Positions 48,048-57,840 of a stretch of DNA of 64,000 nt are shown here, piece after piece. The position numbers and the translations under genes are program-made. The DNA comes from Channallabes apus (Eukaryota > Chordata > Actinopteri > Siluriformes > Clariidae): assembly GCA_030522415.1 (NCBI GenBank), contig CM060118.1, positions 15,194,651 through 15,258,650 of the forward strand. The letters run 5' to 3'. The notes beneath the pieces were generated by a model, which had not been told where the DNA came from, did not search any database, and saw nothing but the letters and a program-made list of their open reading frames with translations. Positions within the stretch are counted from its first letter, which is position 1. Every line of letters begins with the position of its first letter.

Positions 48048-48305
48048 CAACTTGCCATCTGCAATTATTGTTAAAAACAAAAATGTTGATTTACGTAAAA
48101 TAAAGGTTTAAATGTCAAAATTAAAGATCATTAAACTATGTGGCTATTGCATTTTTTAAAGTTTACTTTTATACATACTGTAAATAAAATACTGATTTAT
48201 GGTTTTATATAGTATATCAAAACATCAAATTAAAGCGGTTAGTTTTTATCCAATTAATCGGGGAAAAATAATCGACTAACAAAATAATCGTTAGTTGCAG
48301 CCCTA
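47186..48305 (+). mobile_element. hAT transposon relic ('tagggctgcaac' family)
   Basis: The left end 'tagggctgcaacaactaatc' and the right end 'ttagttgcagcccta' are inverted. Internal repeats of 'taatcgattag' type follow, as in the common vertebrate hAT family. A frame near 47,331 resembles MEVTEA then TKSSKVWEQFTLNA, the start of a BED zinc-finger transposase. It is cut short. A (CA)n tract (48,011-48,044) lies inside. Confidence 0.8.
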
Positions 48306-48856
48306 CACCCTACTAAACATTTATTACACTTTTGGCCAAAGTAAAAGTTGTTTCATGTTGTTTCCCAGGTATTGGCACACAGTAACCAACTTTTCAGATT
48401 AATTTCAGTGTAACCACAGAAAGCATTGTATTTAACTGGAAAACACAGGCTTTGGCTAATGACAACTAAAAAATGTTTATGACGCAATTTTTAAAGTGCA
48501 TTCAGCTCATAAATTAAATTTATATTACTTATGTGAAAGTAATAAAGCTGCCAGAACGTACGTGAGCAGTGGCTCAACATCCTGTTTCTATCAACAAAAT
48601 GAATGGTGACAGATTGGTGCTTTCTTGTTTATGGTTATATCCAAGCTCATTTTGTGGCGCTTGTAAAATCAGCTCCTTGTGAAGACTCTTTTCAACTGCA
48701 CAACAAATGCACGAGATTAGTGCATTATTTTCAGTTGAACAAACTCATAAAGTTGTTACAGTAGCAAATGACATTGAGCTGAGTCTTTGGGATATTCATA
48801 AAAAGGACAGCCACATTTATGGAGTTGTCCAATGTCCCCATAAGAAACAGGCTCTG

Positions 48857-48858
<2 letters not shown>

Positions 48859-48926
<68 letters not shown>
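48859..48926. repeat. (GT)34 microsatellite beside a prim2 splice donor
   Basis: Thirty-four GT units; in the prim2 transcript this reads (CA)34, starting at intron base +9 after the exon at 48,935-49,017. CA repeats are known binding sites for hnRNP L, a splicing regulator. Confidence 0.95.
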
Positions 48927-48928
<2 letters not shown>

Positions 48929-48934
48929 ACGCAC

Positions 48935-49017
48935 CTGCACGATCCCACCGGGAGAGAGTTTATATGACTGAAGCTTCTGCTTCAGCAGCTCTGGGTCACT
49001 GTGGCGGAATGGACATC
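48935..49017 (-). CDS. prim2: prim2 coding exon (83 bp)
   Basis: The exon starts in phase 1 after acceptor 'cctctcag'. It encodes CPFRHSDPELLKQKLQSYK and ends LSPGGIVQ before donor 'gtgcgtgt'. It is nearly identical to human residues 384-410. The first cysteine corresponds to human C384, a 4Fe-4S ligand. RHSD and the following helix belong to the fold that binds the RNA primer end and template. The donor differs from the usual GTRAGT and is followed almost at once by a CA repeat. Confidence 0.97.
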
Positions 49018-49474
49018 CTGAGAGGAGAGGGGGAGAAAGACAGCAGAAATGCACACATCAGACTAGTGAGACTGCAACAGTTTACATCAGAGAGCTGTCA
49101 GACGTTCTAGATTTCTGATAAGTAAGATAATGTTGATTAGTTGTTTAGAACAGAAAGTATCGCAGACTGGTACTCAAATTACAGATTTATACGACTGCGC
49201 TTATTCTAGTACGTTATTGTTTCTGTAGTAACGGCTCAATCGCAGGCACTTGATATGATAGAAGCTGCAAATAATCTAAAACCATTAACAACCTGATCAA
49301 AGAATGTGTTAGTACTTGAAGAGGAGATTATTATATATTAAGGAAATTATAACTCCGAACATTGTTACTTATTAAACATTTATACAGTTGCCAGTGCCAT
49401 CTCCTTGTGCACACTTTGTACAATTCAGGATGTTTTAATCATTCTGTTTTAGGTATTTAGAAAAATAGAATGTT

Positions 49475-49898
49475 GGCCTCCGAGTGGCGCAGTGGTAAAG
49501 CGCTCGCCCTATCATCCGGAGATCGCTGGTTCGAAACCCGGGTGATGCTGTTACCTCTCACAGCTCTAGATAGAGCTGATTGGCCGAGCTCTTTCAGGGG
49601 GGAGGGATGAGAGATACTCAGTGCTTCCACATTAACGACGGCTCTACAAGCCAATCAGGGGCGTCTGTGAGCTCATGCACGCGGAAGGAGCGGATAGCGC
49701 TGTCCCTCCGTGTGTGTTACGCTGCTCCCCCCGGTGCGTGAGCGAGCAGTTCGAAAAGATGGTCGGTGACGTCACGTGGATCGGAGGAAACACGTGGGTC
49801 GGTCTGCGGCCCTCCCTACTGAGTGGCGGTAGAAGCTTAATGTGGGAGCCTCCAGTGACTGGGAGGAATTGGACACGATTTGGAAATTTGGAAAAAAC
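49475..49898 (+). mobile_element. tRNA-derived SINE (family D), full length
   Basis: This 424-bp copy is flanked by aatagaatgtt (49,464-49,474) and aatataatgtt (49,899-49,909), an 11-bp duplication with one change. The head has a good A box (tggcgcagtgg, 49,485-49,495) and a perfect B box (ggttcgaaacc, 49,528-49,538), so RNA polymerase III promoter elements are intact. The body is GC-rich with 'gattggccgagctc' and 'gcgtgagcgagcagtt'. A second copy is split at 53,535-55,889. Confidence 0.9.
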
Positions 49899-50073
49899 AA
49901 TATAATGTTTACAGCTGCTATAATGAACTTGCAGCACTATAACAACAAATATCTGTGTCGTCCATTAATAAATTACAAATTATCGTTGTCCACTGTGGGT
50001 AAGAGTGATAAAACATTTCATGTCAACATTTCACTGCCATAATTATTCTCCAATAACTGCACACTTGAATTTG

Positions 50074-50191
50074 AACCTAGGATTGCGAGCATAATTCGTT
50101 CCGGAATAAGAAATAATGGAAATTGATGATTCGTTCCACAACCCAAAAATATTAAAATAAAAATAATTAATACAAAATATAAAGTAAAGTT
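50074..50191 (+). mobile_element. Tigger/pogo-like repeat, copy 3, left arm
   Basis: It starts 'aacctaggattgcgagcata' and contains 'ttccacaacccaaaaatatt'. It is cut at 50,191 by the RTE LINE; the rest resumes at 53,077. Confidence 0.7.
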
Positions 50192-53076
50192 AACTCCGCC
50201 ATTGCCTGGTCCCAAGTCCAGGATGAGAAAGGAGGAGGGTTGGGCGTGGGGCTAGCAACCCCACCCTATAAAAGAAGACATGCTACAGAAACTGCAACAA
50301 CAAGTACATCCCAACAACTGCCTGGGCGGGAAGACTCCCCTTCAGTTGGGCCCATGACGTGTGCTGGTGAAAGCCTCTGGGAAGCCGGCTCGCCGACAAG
50401 TCTTCTTATGACCAAGGCCAAGACCAGGATAGGGACCTGGAACATCAGAACCCTGTATGAAAGTGGTAAGTCAGCTCAGGTGGCCAGTGAGATGAGAAAA
50501 TACAACATCAAGGTTCTCGGGTTATGTGAGACCCGATGGAATGGAAGCAGACAGACTAGACTGTCTTCAGGTGAAACCATAATTTACTTCGGGCACGAAG
50601 ACACAGACCACGATCACACCTAAGGAGGTGCGCTACTGTTGGCGGCAGAAGCCATGAAGGCGCTGATGGCATGGGAACCCGTCTCATCAAGACTTATGAC
50701 TGCCAGGTTTCACTCCAAGCGCAGGAAGATCACCATCATCCAATGCTATGCACCTACTAATGCAGTGCAAGCAGAAGTAAAAGAAGATTTTTACAGTTCC
50801 TTGCAATCCCTTTTCGTCCGTAGTTCACAAAGAGACAAAGATTGTCATGGGCGACTTGAACGCCAAGGTGGGAAGTGACTACACAGATAGAGAACTCATC
50901 ATGCGCAGACACGGTATAGGTACCTGCAACGAGAATGGAGAGCTGTTCATAGGTGGCACCATCTACCCACACAGGAAGATCCATAAGACCACTTGGACTT
51001 CACCAGATGGGAAGAATGTCAACCCGATCGACCACTTCACCATCGATCGTATGTGGAGACGAAGTGTGTTGGATGTCAGAGTAAGGCGCGGCGCAGACGC
51101 AGCCTCAGACCATCAGTTGCTATTGGCAACACTGAAGGCCAAGCTGAGATCCTTCTGTGATTCTTCAGGAAGACCACATCACAAGTTTAACATACAGTTC
51201 TTGAAAGATGGTAAACAAGCACAAGCGTTCAACTGTGAAGTCAGGAATAGGTTTGAGGTGCTGGGGGATCTGGTCGAAGAGGAAATAGAGAATCACTGGA
51301 CACAAATACAGAAGACCTGGAAGGACGCTTGCATCAAAGTCCTGGGGAAGAAGGAGAGGGAGCAGAAAGAATGGATGACAAAAGAGACATGGGAGAAGAT
51401 AGTGAAGAGGAAGGAAGTGAAGCAGAAAATCAACAGATGTCATCGTGATAAAATAGACCTCAGAGCACAATATTGGGAGGTGAACCGAGAAGTGAAGAAG
51501 AGTGCCAGACGGGACAAAAGGCAATTAGTGCACAGTATGACAGAAGAGGCAGAAACAGCAGCCAAGCAGAACATGAGAGTGTATGAGATCACCCGGACTT
51601 TGTCAGGAAAAAGTTTCAACCCAAGTAAGCCAGTCAAGGACAACAATGGTAAAACCATCACAAGTGACGAGGAACAAAGAAGAAGATGGGTGGAACATTT
51701 TGAAGCGATCCTGAACCGACCACCACCACAAACAGTTCCCGACATACCACCAGCAGAAGAGCCCCTCTGTATCAACATTAATTTGCGAGGAATTATGCTG
51801 CTGTCCATTCCCAGCATGGTGCTGAACAAAATCATCTTGGAGAGAATGAAGGCGGCATTGGACAAGAGATTGAGATCAGAGCAGGCAGGATTTAGACAAG
51901 ACGGATCATGTACAGACCACATTGCCACTATGCGCATCATCATCGAGCAGTCCATCAAATGGCAGTCCCCCTTGTATACAACCTTCGTTGACTTTGAAAA
52001 AGCTTTTGACAGAGTTGACAGGGAGACCATTTGGAAACTGATGCAACACTATGGAACTCCACAGAAGCTCATCAACATCATCCAACAGCTATACGAAGAT
52101 TCGCCCTGCCAGATCATCCACAACGGAAAATTGACCAACCCCTTCGCAGTGAAAACCAGAGTGAGGCAAGGCTGCATGCAGTCACCGACAATCTTCCTGA
52201 TCGTCATGGACTGGATCATGAGAAGAACCATAGAGGGCAACAACACCGGTATCCAGTGGACCCTCACCAAACAGCTGGAGGACCTGGATTTTGCAGACGA
52301 TGTCAGCCTCCTGTCCCACAAGCAGCAACATGCACAGTCTAAGCTTACTCGGCTCGCTGAGGAGGCAGGGAAGATCGGCCTGAAGATCAACGTCAGAAAA
52401 ACAGAGGCGATGCGGCTGAATAACCGACAAGAACACCCACTGCAGCTACAGGGAGAAGAGTTGGTGGAAACAGATCGCTTCGTCTATCTAGGAAGCGTAG
52501 TCAGCAGTGATGGTGGTGCAGATGAGGACGTTAGGAGCCGGATCAACAAAGCAAGGTTTGCTTTCAACACCTTGAGACCAATCTGGAACTCCAAAGCCTT
52601 CTCAGCGCAGCAAGATCCGCATCTTTAACACCAACGTGAAAGCAGTTCTCCTGTATGGATCCGAGACGTGGCGGGCAACCAACACCATTACCAACAAGTT
52701 ACAGAGTTTCATCAATAAGTGCTTGCGGCACATCCTTAACATCAGATGGCCTGAGAAGATCTCGAACACAGACCTGTGGAAAAAAAACAAGTCGGTCAAG
52801 ACATCAAGAAGAGAAAATGGGGCTGGACTGGCCATACACTTTGAAAACCATTCGACAATGTCATAAGGCAAGCTTTAGAATGGAACCCACAAGGAAAAAG
52901 GAAAATGGGGAGACCTAAACAGACGTGGAGAAGATCTGTCGAGACAGAAGTGAAGGCCGCCGGAATGACGTGGATCCAGCTGAAGAAAAAAGGCTCAGAA
53001 CAGAGTCCGATGGCGTGGTGGTGTTGCGGCCCTATGCTCCCCCGGGAGTCTACAGGCTTAAAGAAGAAAGAATAAC
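50192..53076 (+). mobile_element. RTE-type LINE, nearly full length but defective
   Basis: The 2.9-kb element is flanked by gtaaagtt at 50,184-50,191 and 53,077-53,084. It encodes an endonuclease followed by a reverse transcriptase of RTE/SR2 type. It lacks a segment of the polymerase and carries frameshifts, so it cannot move by itself. It is inserted inside the Tigger-like repeat. Confidence 0.85.
50405..53073 (+). pseudogene. LINE endonuclease-reverse transcriptase, frameshifted and internally deleted
   Basis: The endonuclease starts with TRIGTWNIRTLYESGK and LGLCETRWNGS (50,405-50,590). After frameshifts near 50,623 and 50,860 it continues with VMGDLNAKVGSDY and ASDHQLLLATLK. The polymerase part has LLSIPSMVLNKIILERMK, QAGFRQDGSCTDHI, TTFVDFEKAFDRVDRE (first catalytic Asp), RQGCMQSP and LDFADDVSLLSH (the FADD active site). 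After another frameshift at about 52,620 come VKAVLLYGSETWR and the C-terminal GRPKQTWRRSVETEV. Between EEPLCININ and LRGIMLLSIP (near 51,785) the usual fingers segment of about 100 residues is missing. Family: RTE clade, from motif order. Confidence 0.85.
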
Positions 53077-53534
53077 GTAAAGTTGGCCAAAAAAGTTCCT
53101 GTTCTTTAATGACACTTGCTTTTGCCTCCTTTTGAGGATTCCACAGAAATGTGACATTGTATTGTTGTTAAACAGATTGATCTCCTGCATTGCTACAGTC
53201 TTTAGTAACTGCAACGGCCCTCGTGAAGAAAAAAGTTATAAAGAACAGAAGGTACACTTGGACAAATTTTTTAACAATGATTTACACGCGGTCACACAGT
53301 TATAGTAAACAAGACATGCGCACGGATATGAGTACCGCACGCACACTAAGACTGGGCATGGTAGATTACCCTACGATTACCCACAATCCCAAGCACGAGA
53401 AAGAGAGAGAGGGGGGAACTACTGGCTCAGTTGTGATCACGTAATACTCAGCAGATAAAGAGCATGCATACTACTCGTATTTCAAGACCTTGCTCGTCTG
53501 TCAAGTTAAAATTTAATAGAAAATTGCGCTTGTA
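53077..53534 (+). mobile_element. Tigger/pogo-like repeat, copy 3, right arm
   Basis: It shares 'acaatcccaagcacgagaaa', 'ggctcagttgtgatcacgta' and 'ctcgtatttcaagaccttgc' (all reversed) with 31,577-32,060. The terminal bases are lost where the next SINE begins. Confidence 0.7.
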
Positions 53535-53700
53535 GGCCTCCAAGCGGCGCAGTGGTAAAGTGCTCGCCCCATTATACGGAAATTGCTGGTTCGATTACCG
53601 GGTGATGCTGTAACCTCTCACAGCTGGAGGTCTAGAGAGAGCTGATTGGCCGAGCTCTCTCAGAGGGGAGGGATGAGAGGTACTTCGTGCTCCCACACTA
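53535..53700 (+). mobile_element. SINE family D, second copy, left arm
   Basis: It contains the head 'ggcctccaagcggcgcagtg' and a mutated B box 'ggttcgattacc'. The copy is interrupted at the TA of 53,699-53,700 by a Tc1 element and continues at 55,621-55,889. Confidence 0.85.
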
Positions 53701-55618
53701 CACCGCGTTCCAAATTATTATGCAAATTGGATGCAAGCGTCAAAAACATTAAATGTTTGCTTTTTAAATTAAACTCATGGATGGTGTTGTGTCTCAGAGC
53801 TCTTTGGGTCACTGAAATGAATCTCAGACACCTGTGACAATTACTTTGGCAGATGAGCCCAATTAAAGGAAAAGTACTGATGAAGGTTGTTCCACATTAT
53901 TAAGCAGGCCACAGGTTTCAAGCAATACGGGAAAGAAAAAGGAGCTTTCTGCTGCCGAAAAGTGTCAAATAGGGCAATACCTTGGACATTATATATTTCA
54001 TGAAAACTTAAGCGTGATCATACTGTGAAGACATTTGTGGCTGATTCAGAGCACAGACAGGTTCGTGCAGATAAAGTCAGAATGAGGAAGATTTCTGCCA
54101 GACAAATTCATCAGATTAAGAGAGCAGCTGCTGAAATGTCACTACAAAGCAGCAAACAGGTCTTTGAAGCTGCTGGTGCCTCTGGAGTCCCGCGAACTTC
54201 AAGGTGTAGGATCCTTTAAAGGCTTGCAGTTGTGCATTAACCTACTAATTCGGCCACCCCTAATCAATGCTCACATGCAGAAACGGTTGCAGTGGGCCTA
54301 GACATGCAGTACATGAAGACTAGTCTTGTTTACTGATGAGTGTCATGGAACCCTGGATGGTCCATGTGGATGGCCACCATGTCCCAACAAGGAGGTGCCG
54401 GAAACTGGTGTAATTTGTACGGGAGCGGCCGGTCTAATATTATACCGTTCCCGACATCCTTTCTGAACAGCATACCTGGCAGACATAATTTTTGTTTTCA
54501 GCTACACCTTTCCTAAGCTACCGTGTTGACAAAAAATGTCAGATTTATATTCTGAATAAAAATAATAAATATGCTACAATTTTGTACATTGTTTCTACAT
54601 TTTTCCCCCTGCAACACATTTTCCGTATTAACCATTCTTGACAAGAAGAATAAAAATAAAATATATTGTTGTACAACCCACAGTTTTTTTGTTATCCCTC
54701 TCTTTCGGTTTAAATATGAGATTCTGGAAACACAGACATTTAGCGGGAGCGGTCGAGTCGGGAAGAAAATTATTCTAAGCAGGCAGCGGGTGAACAAAGA
54801 GTGATATATAGCGGGAGCGGGTGGGTGCGGGATAAAACCTCGCTGGAGCGGGTGGGAGCGGGACTAAAAAAAAACAGTCCCGCGCAGACCTCTACTTTAG
54901 GGTCCCTGAAGGTGTAAAAATGACCTCGGCAAAGTATATAGAGTTTTTGACTTTGTTCCATGGTACAAAAAGAAGAACCTTGCCTTTTGCAGCAAAATCT
55001 TCGTGCATGACAATGCACCATCTCATGCTGCAAAGAATACCTCTGTCATTGGCTGCGATGGGCATAAAAGATGAGAAACTTATGGTGTGGCCACTATCCT
55101 CCCCTGACCTCAACCCCATTAAGAACCTATGGAGCATCCTCAAGCAAAAGATCTAGGATAGGAGGCAATTCACATCAAAACAGCAGCTCTGGGAGGCTAT
55201 TCTGATATCCTGCAAAATAATTCAAGCAGAAACTGTCCAAAAACTCCCAAGTTCAATGAATGCAAGAATTGTGAAGGCAATATAAAGAAGGGGTCCTATG
55301 TTAAGATGTTTTTGATTTAATTAGCTTTTGATTTCAGTAAATATGACCTCATAATGCTGCGAATTCAACAAAAGCCTATTTTCAGTTCTTTACAACCTAT
55401 AAAATGTTTTAACTCTGTTGTGCATAATAATTTGGAACAGTGCATTTTTAGTTTAGTTTTTTTTTAAATATTTTTTAAATATTATCATTAGGAGGTTTGT
55501 TCAATAAAATTTGAATTATACCCTAATGGTTGATGAAATTATACTGACTGTCATTTGCATTGACTAATTATGAAAATCAGAGAAAGATATCATTTGCGTA
55601 ATAATTTGGAACACTGTG
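53701..55618 (+). mobile_element. Defective Tc1-like transposon inside a SINE
   Basis: The ends are 'caccgcgttccaaattatta' and the inverse of 'cacagtgttccaaattatta', bounded by TA at 53,699-53,700 and 55,619-55,620. Transposase fragments are AKYIEFLTLFHG, HDNAPSHAAKNT in broken form, and LSSPDLNPIKNLWSILKQK, where the catalytic Glu is Lys. Helix-turn-helix fragments lie near 54,025-54,220. A GC-rich insert at 54,416-54,893 splits the gene. Confidence 0.85.
54416..54893. mobile_element. hAT-like non-autonomous insert inside the Tc1 copy
   Basis: The segment is foreign to the Tc1 gene. It contains repeated 'gcgggagcgggtgggtgcgg' motifs and ends 'agtcccgcgcagacctcta', the inverted end style of a fish hAT family. 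The left end is truncated or diverged, so the exact boundaries and duplication are not certain. Confidence 0.6.
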
Positions 55619-55620
55619 TA

Positions 55621-55889
55621 ATCACGGCTCTACAGTCAATTTAGTCAATTAGCGTCTGTGAGCTCGCGTACACGGTGGGAGCGGATAGTGCTGTCCTCCG
55701 AGTGTGTTATGCCACCCCTAACGGTGCGTGAGCGAGCAGTTTGAAAAGATGCGGTCGGCTGGCGTCACGTGGAGGAAACACACAATAGTCTTCGTTACCC
55801 CCGAGTGGTAGTAGTAGCCTTAATGCGAGTCTCCTAGTGACGGGGAGGAATTGGACACTAAACTAAATTAGGGAAAAAAATCGGGGCGA
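55621..55889 (+). mobile_element. SINE family D, second copy, right arm
   Basis: It continues the body ('gcgtctgtgagctcgcgta', 'gcgtgagcgagcagtttgaa', 'cggggaggaattggacac') exactly where 53,700 broke off, compared with the complete copy at 49,475-49,898. Confidence 0.85.
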
Positions 55890-56090
55890 AAAAAAGCAAA
55901 GAAAATACTCTCAGCCCAAGTTACCCAAGGTTTCACTGTAATTAACTCAATGTTATTTCAGTTATTCTGGTTTGATCCATAAATAATATCTAATGTGGTT
56001 AAAGATTGAATCAGTTTATAACCCTGCATTGTCCGAAATCTCCCCCCCCCCCAAACAGAACATCAAGCTTCACGTTTTAAAAGATCTCAC

Positions 56091-56217
56091 CATGGTAGTC
56101 TCCTTGGCTGGGCGGATTGGATAAAATCACCTTCATGCAGCTGTAGGGTGTGTAGTCTGTTCGCTTGCCTTCCTTCCCAAACATGTGCCGGATGCTGTAG
56201 GCATATGCTTTGTCAAA
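56091..56217 (-). CDS. prim2: prim2 coding exon (127 bp)
   Basis: The exon encodes [19 protein letters not shown] then [19 protein letters not shown] and GDYHG (last codon split, phase 1). It matches human residues 341-383. The cysteine in YSCMKV corresponds to human C367, one of the cluster ligands. The tyrosine-rich start ([10 protein letters not shown]) is the primer/template-contacting region in p58C structures. The donor is 'catggtgaga' and the acceptor is '(CT)20 ttcttcag'. The preceding exon is outside the window. Confidence 0.97.
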
Positions 56218-56220
56218 CTG

Positions 56221-56225
<5 letters not shown>

Positions 56226-56265
<40 letters not shown>
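56226..56265. promoter_or_regulatory. prim2: (AG)20 microsatellite acting as prim2 polypyrimidine tract
   Basis: On the transcribed strand it reads (CT)20 followed by TTCTTCAG and the exon. It therefore occupies the position of the polypyrimidine tract bound by U2AF and, being CU-rich, possibly by PTB. Confidence 0.85.
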
Positions 56266-56268
<3 letters not shown>

Positions 56269-57017
56269 ATTGTGTCAGATGGAAGAAGAGAACATACAAG
56301 AACATCGTGAGGGTCATGGGGGAAGAGTTGTGGGCCGCAAGTGGGGGAAGCTGGGGGTGAAAGAGACATGGTCGTTTATCAACTGGATTATGGCAGTGTG
56401 CTTTCCACTATGAAATATAGCGCTATTAGTCGAGACCTGCTGCAGTGGCGTCGCCAAACTACAGATAGCTGCGACTGGATTAAGGATCATGTGTTCACTC
56501 GCACATGTCTCTATTCCAGCACCTTCAGGCATGTACGTACAAGTGTATTCTGTAATCAATCTTTATTTTCTGAACAATATAATCCTAACGCTGGACTTTT
56601 CCATTGGACATTTCAATATTACACTGAATAAACCCTCTGTTTGGAACCAGGCAGCAAAGATTTACATGATTTAAACATTCAGTCAGTTTGGTCACCATAT
56701 ACAGTAGAATGAACGAGTAAAAAAACTCCATTTTATGAAACCATGATTGAGCTTTATAGCACATGCAGGCATTATAGAAACAAAACATAACAGACTCCCT
56801 GAAAGACATGATTCGTTCATGTTTATTACACTGCTACTGTTTTTAACAAGTGCTTTTAATGGACTACTTGCACGTAGACTCGTGACGTACTTCCGCTTTG
56901 AAGTAATAGGGCTCGCTGAGTTCCGGTTTGTCTGCCATTGTGTTGGAGTTTGGAGGAAATGTTCAAAAAAAAAAAAAAAAGTGTGTTTATGGATTTCAGA
57001 GACAGCAGAAGGTATAG

Positions 57018-57311
57018 AACATACACTGTTGTGTTCCGCTGTGTACATCTTCTGCGAAGTTCAACGGAACTTTAATTTTTCACAGTTTTCCTTCAGATGT
57101 GGACCTTAGAAAACGGTGGCGGCTTGTGAACTTCATACGCAGAGATGATTTTTGTCCTACCAGCAATGTTAAGGTTTGCAGTAAACATTTTAGCAGTGAT
57201 CAGATTATTGAACCGCAAACACCAGAGGCACGAAAAAAGTTAGTAACTGGCGCTGTACCAGTGCTTTTAGCCTGGAATGATTACACCGTTAAAGCATCGC
57301 GGTCCTGCTGA
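57018..57311 (+). pseudogene. THAP-domain protein remnant
   Basis: An open frame from 57,018 to TGA at 57,309-57,311 encodes a complete THAP zinc-finger signature: CCVPLC at the start, FPSD, the invariant Trp in RKRW, VCSKHF (C-x2-H) and the AVPVLL box, then AWNDY. THAP domains bind DNA and occur in P-element-type transposases and host factors. A TAG lies just before the frame and the codon where a start is expected (57,021) reads ATA, so translation start is lost or spliced. After the stop a shifted frame gives KIEELSNEVEELKKQLQEL (57,405-57,470), a coiled coil usual after THAP. Confidence 0.75.
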
Positions 57312-57499
57312 AGTGGTATCCGTCGAACCCGTACCCATGAATGTAACGATGGATCATGATTACTGTATCATTCCTGAGCCTTCATTATTAGACCTGACAT
57401 GTTAAAATAGAAGAACTTTCTAATGAAGTGGAGGAGCTGAAAAAACAGCTACAAGAGCTACACGTTCAGCGCGAGTGTACATTTACAGAACACAGTACA

Positions 57500-57769
57500 G
57501 GGTTGTCTGTCTGTCTGTCTATCCACACACATACATACATATACACACTACTCTTAGTCTACCTCATAAGACTCTTGTCTGTTACAGAGTTGCTCTCTAT
57601 CACTTTATCATACTTACAAGCTCCATTTGCACTATACAGTTTATACTATAAACTCTATTTGCATTCTCTGCCATGCGTCCTTACTTGTATATTGTATTTG
57701 TTTTTTTATACTAATCTCTCTCTCTCTCTCTATATATATATATAGATATAGATATATATATATAGATAT

Positions 57770-57834
<65 letters not shown>

Positions 57835-57840
57835 TGTATA
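57500..57840. repeat. (GTCT)n, (TA)n and (CA)n microsatellites
   Basis: (GTCT)n at about 57,506-57,522, (TC)n at 57,715-57,730, TA/GATA repeats 57,731-57,820 and (CA)n 57,821-57,833. They explain the YIYIYI frames. Confidence 0.9.

Larger units (their letters stand above)
38617..48934 (-). other. prim2: prim2 intron, about 10.3 kb
   Basis: It contains two SINEs in opposite directions (39,085-39,330 and 39,446-39,650), two Tc1 relics, a Tc1/mariner junction and two hAT relics, plus a (GT)34 tract next to the donor. The stretch 40,450-41,000 has balanced composition and no repeat, and may be conserved. No second gene is seen. Confidence 0.85.
49018..56090 (-). other. prim2: prim2 intron, about 7.1 kb, mostly mobile DNA
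   Basis: From 49,475 to 55,889 almost the whole intron is nested mobile elements: SINE, split Tigger-like repeat with RTE LINE, and split SINE with Tc1 and hAT-like insert. The splice sites are 'catggtgaga' (donor) and 'cctctcagga' (acceptor). Confidence 0.9.
35170..56217 (-). other. prim2: prim2 gene, 3' half (transcript span in this window)
   Basis: Four coding exons and the 3' untranslated region are visible on the minus strand. Introns are about 3.0, 10.3 and 7.1 kb, and a further intron of at least 7.8 kb runs past the right edge. The encoded 167 residues align colinearly with human PRIM2 from about residue 341 to the C-terminus. All splice sites are GT-AG and all phases fit (1, 0, 0). 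The gene encodes the large regulatory subunit of the primase-polymerase alpha complex, whose iron-sulphur C-terminal domain helps start and count RNA primers. Confidence 0.95.

Noticed and set aside
49485..49538. tRNA gene with good A and B boxes
   Set aside because: No cloverleaf with an acceptor stem closes. The boxes are the head of a 424-bp SINE with a target duplication. The same applies to the heads at 19,312, 39,446 and 44,116.
51440..52030. 196-codon minus-strand frame
   Set aside because: It is the antisense shadow of the LINE reverse transcriptase.
57428..57745. 105-codon plus-strand frame as a separate gene
   Set aside because: Only its first 20 or so residues (coiled coil of the THAP remnant) are meaningful; the rest runs into microsatellites.
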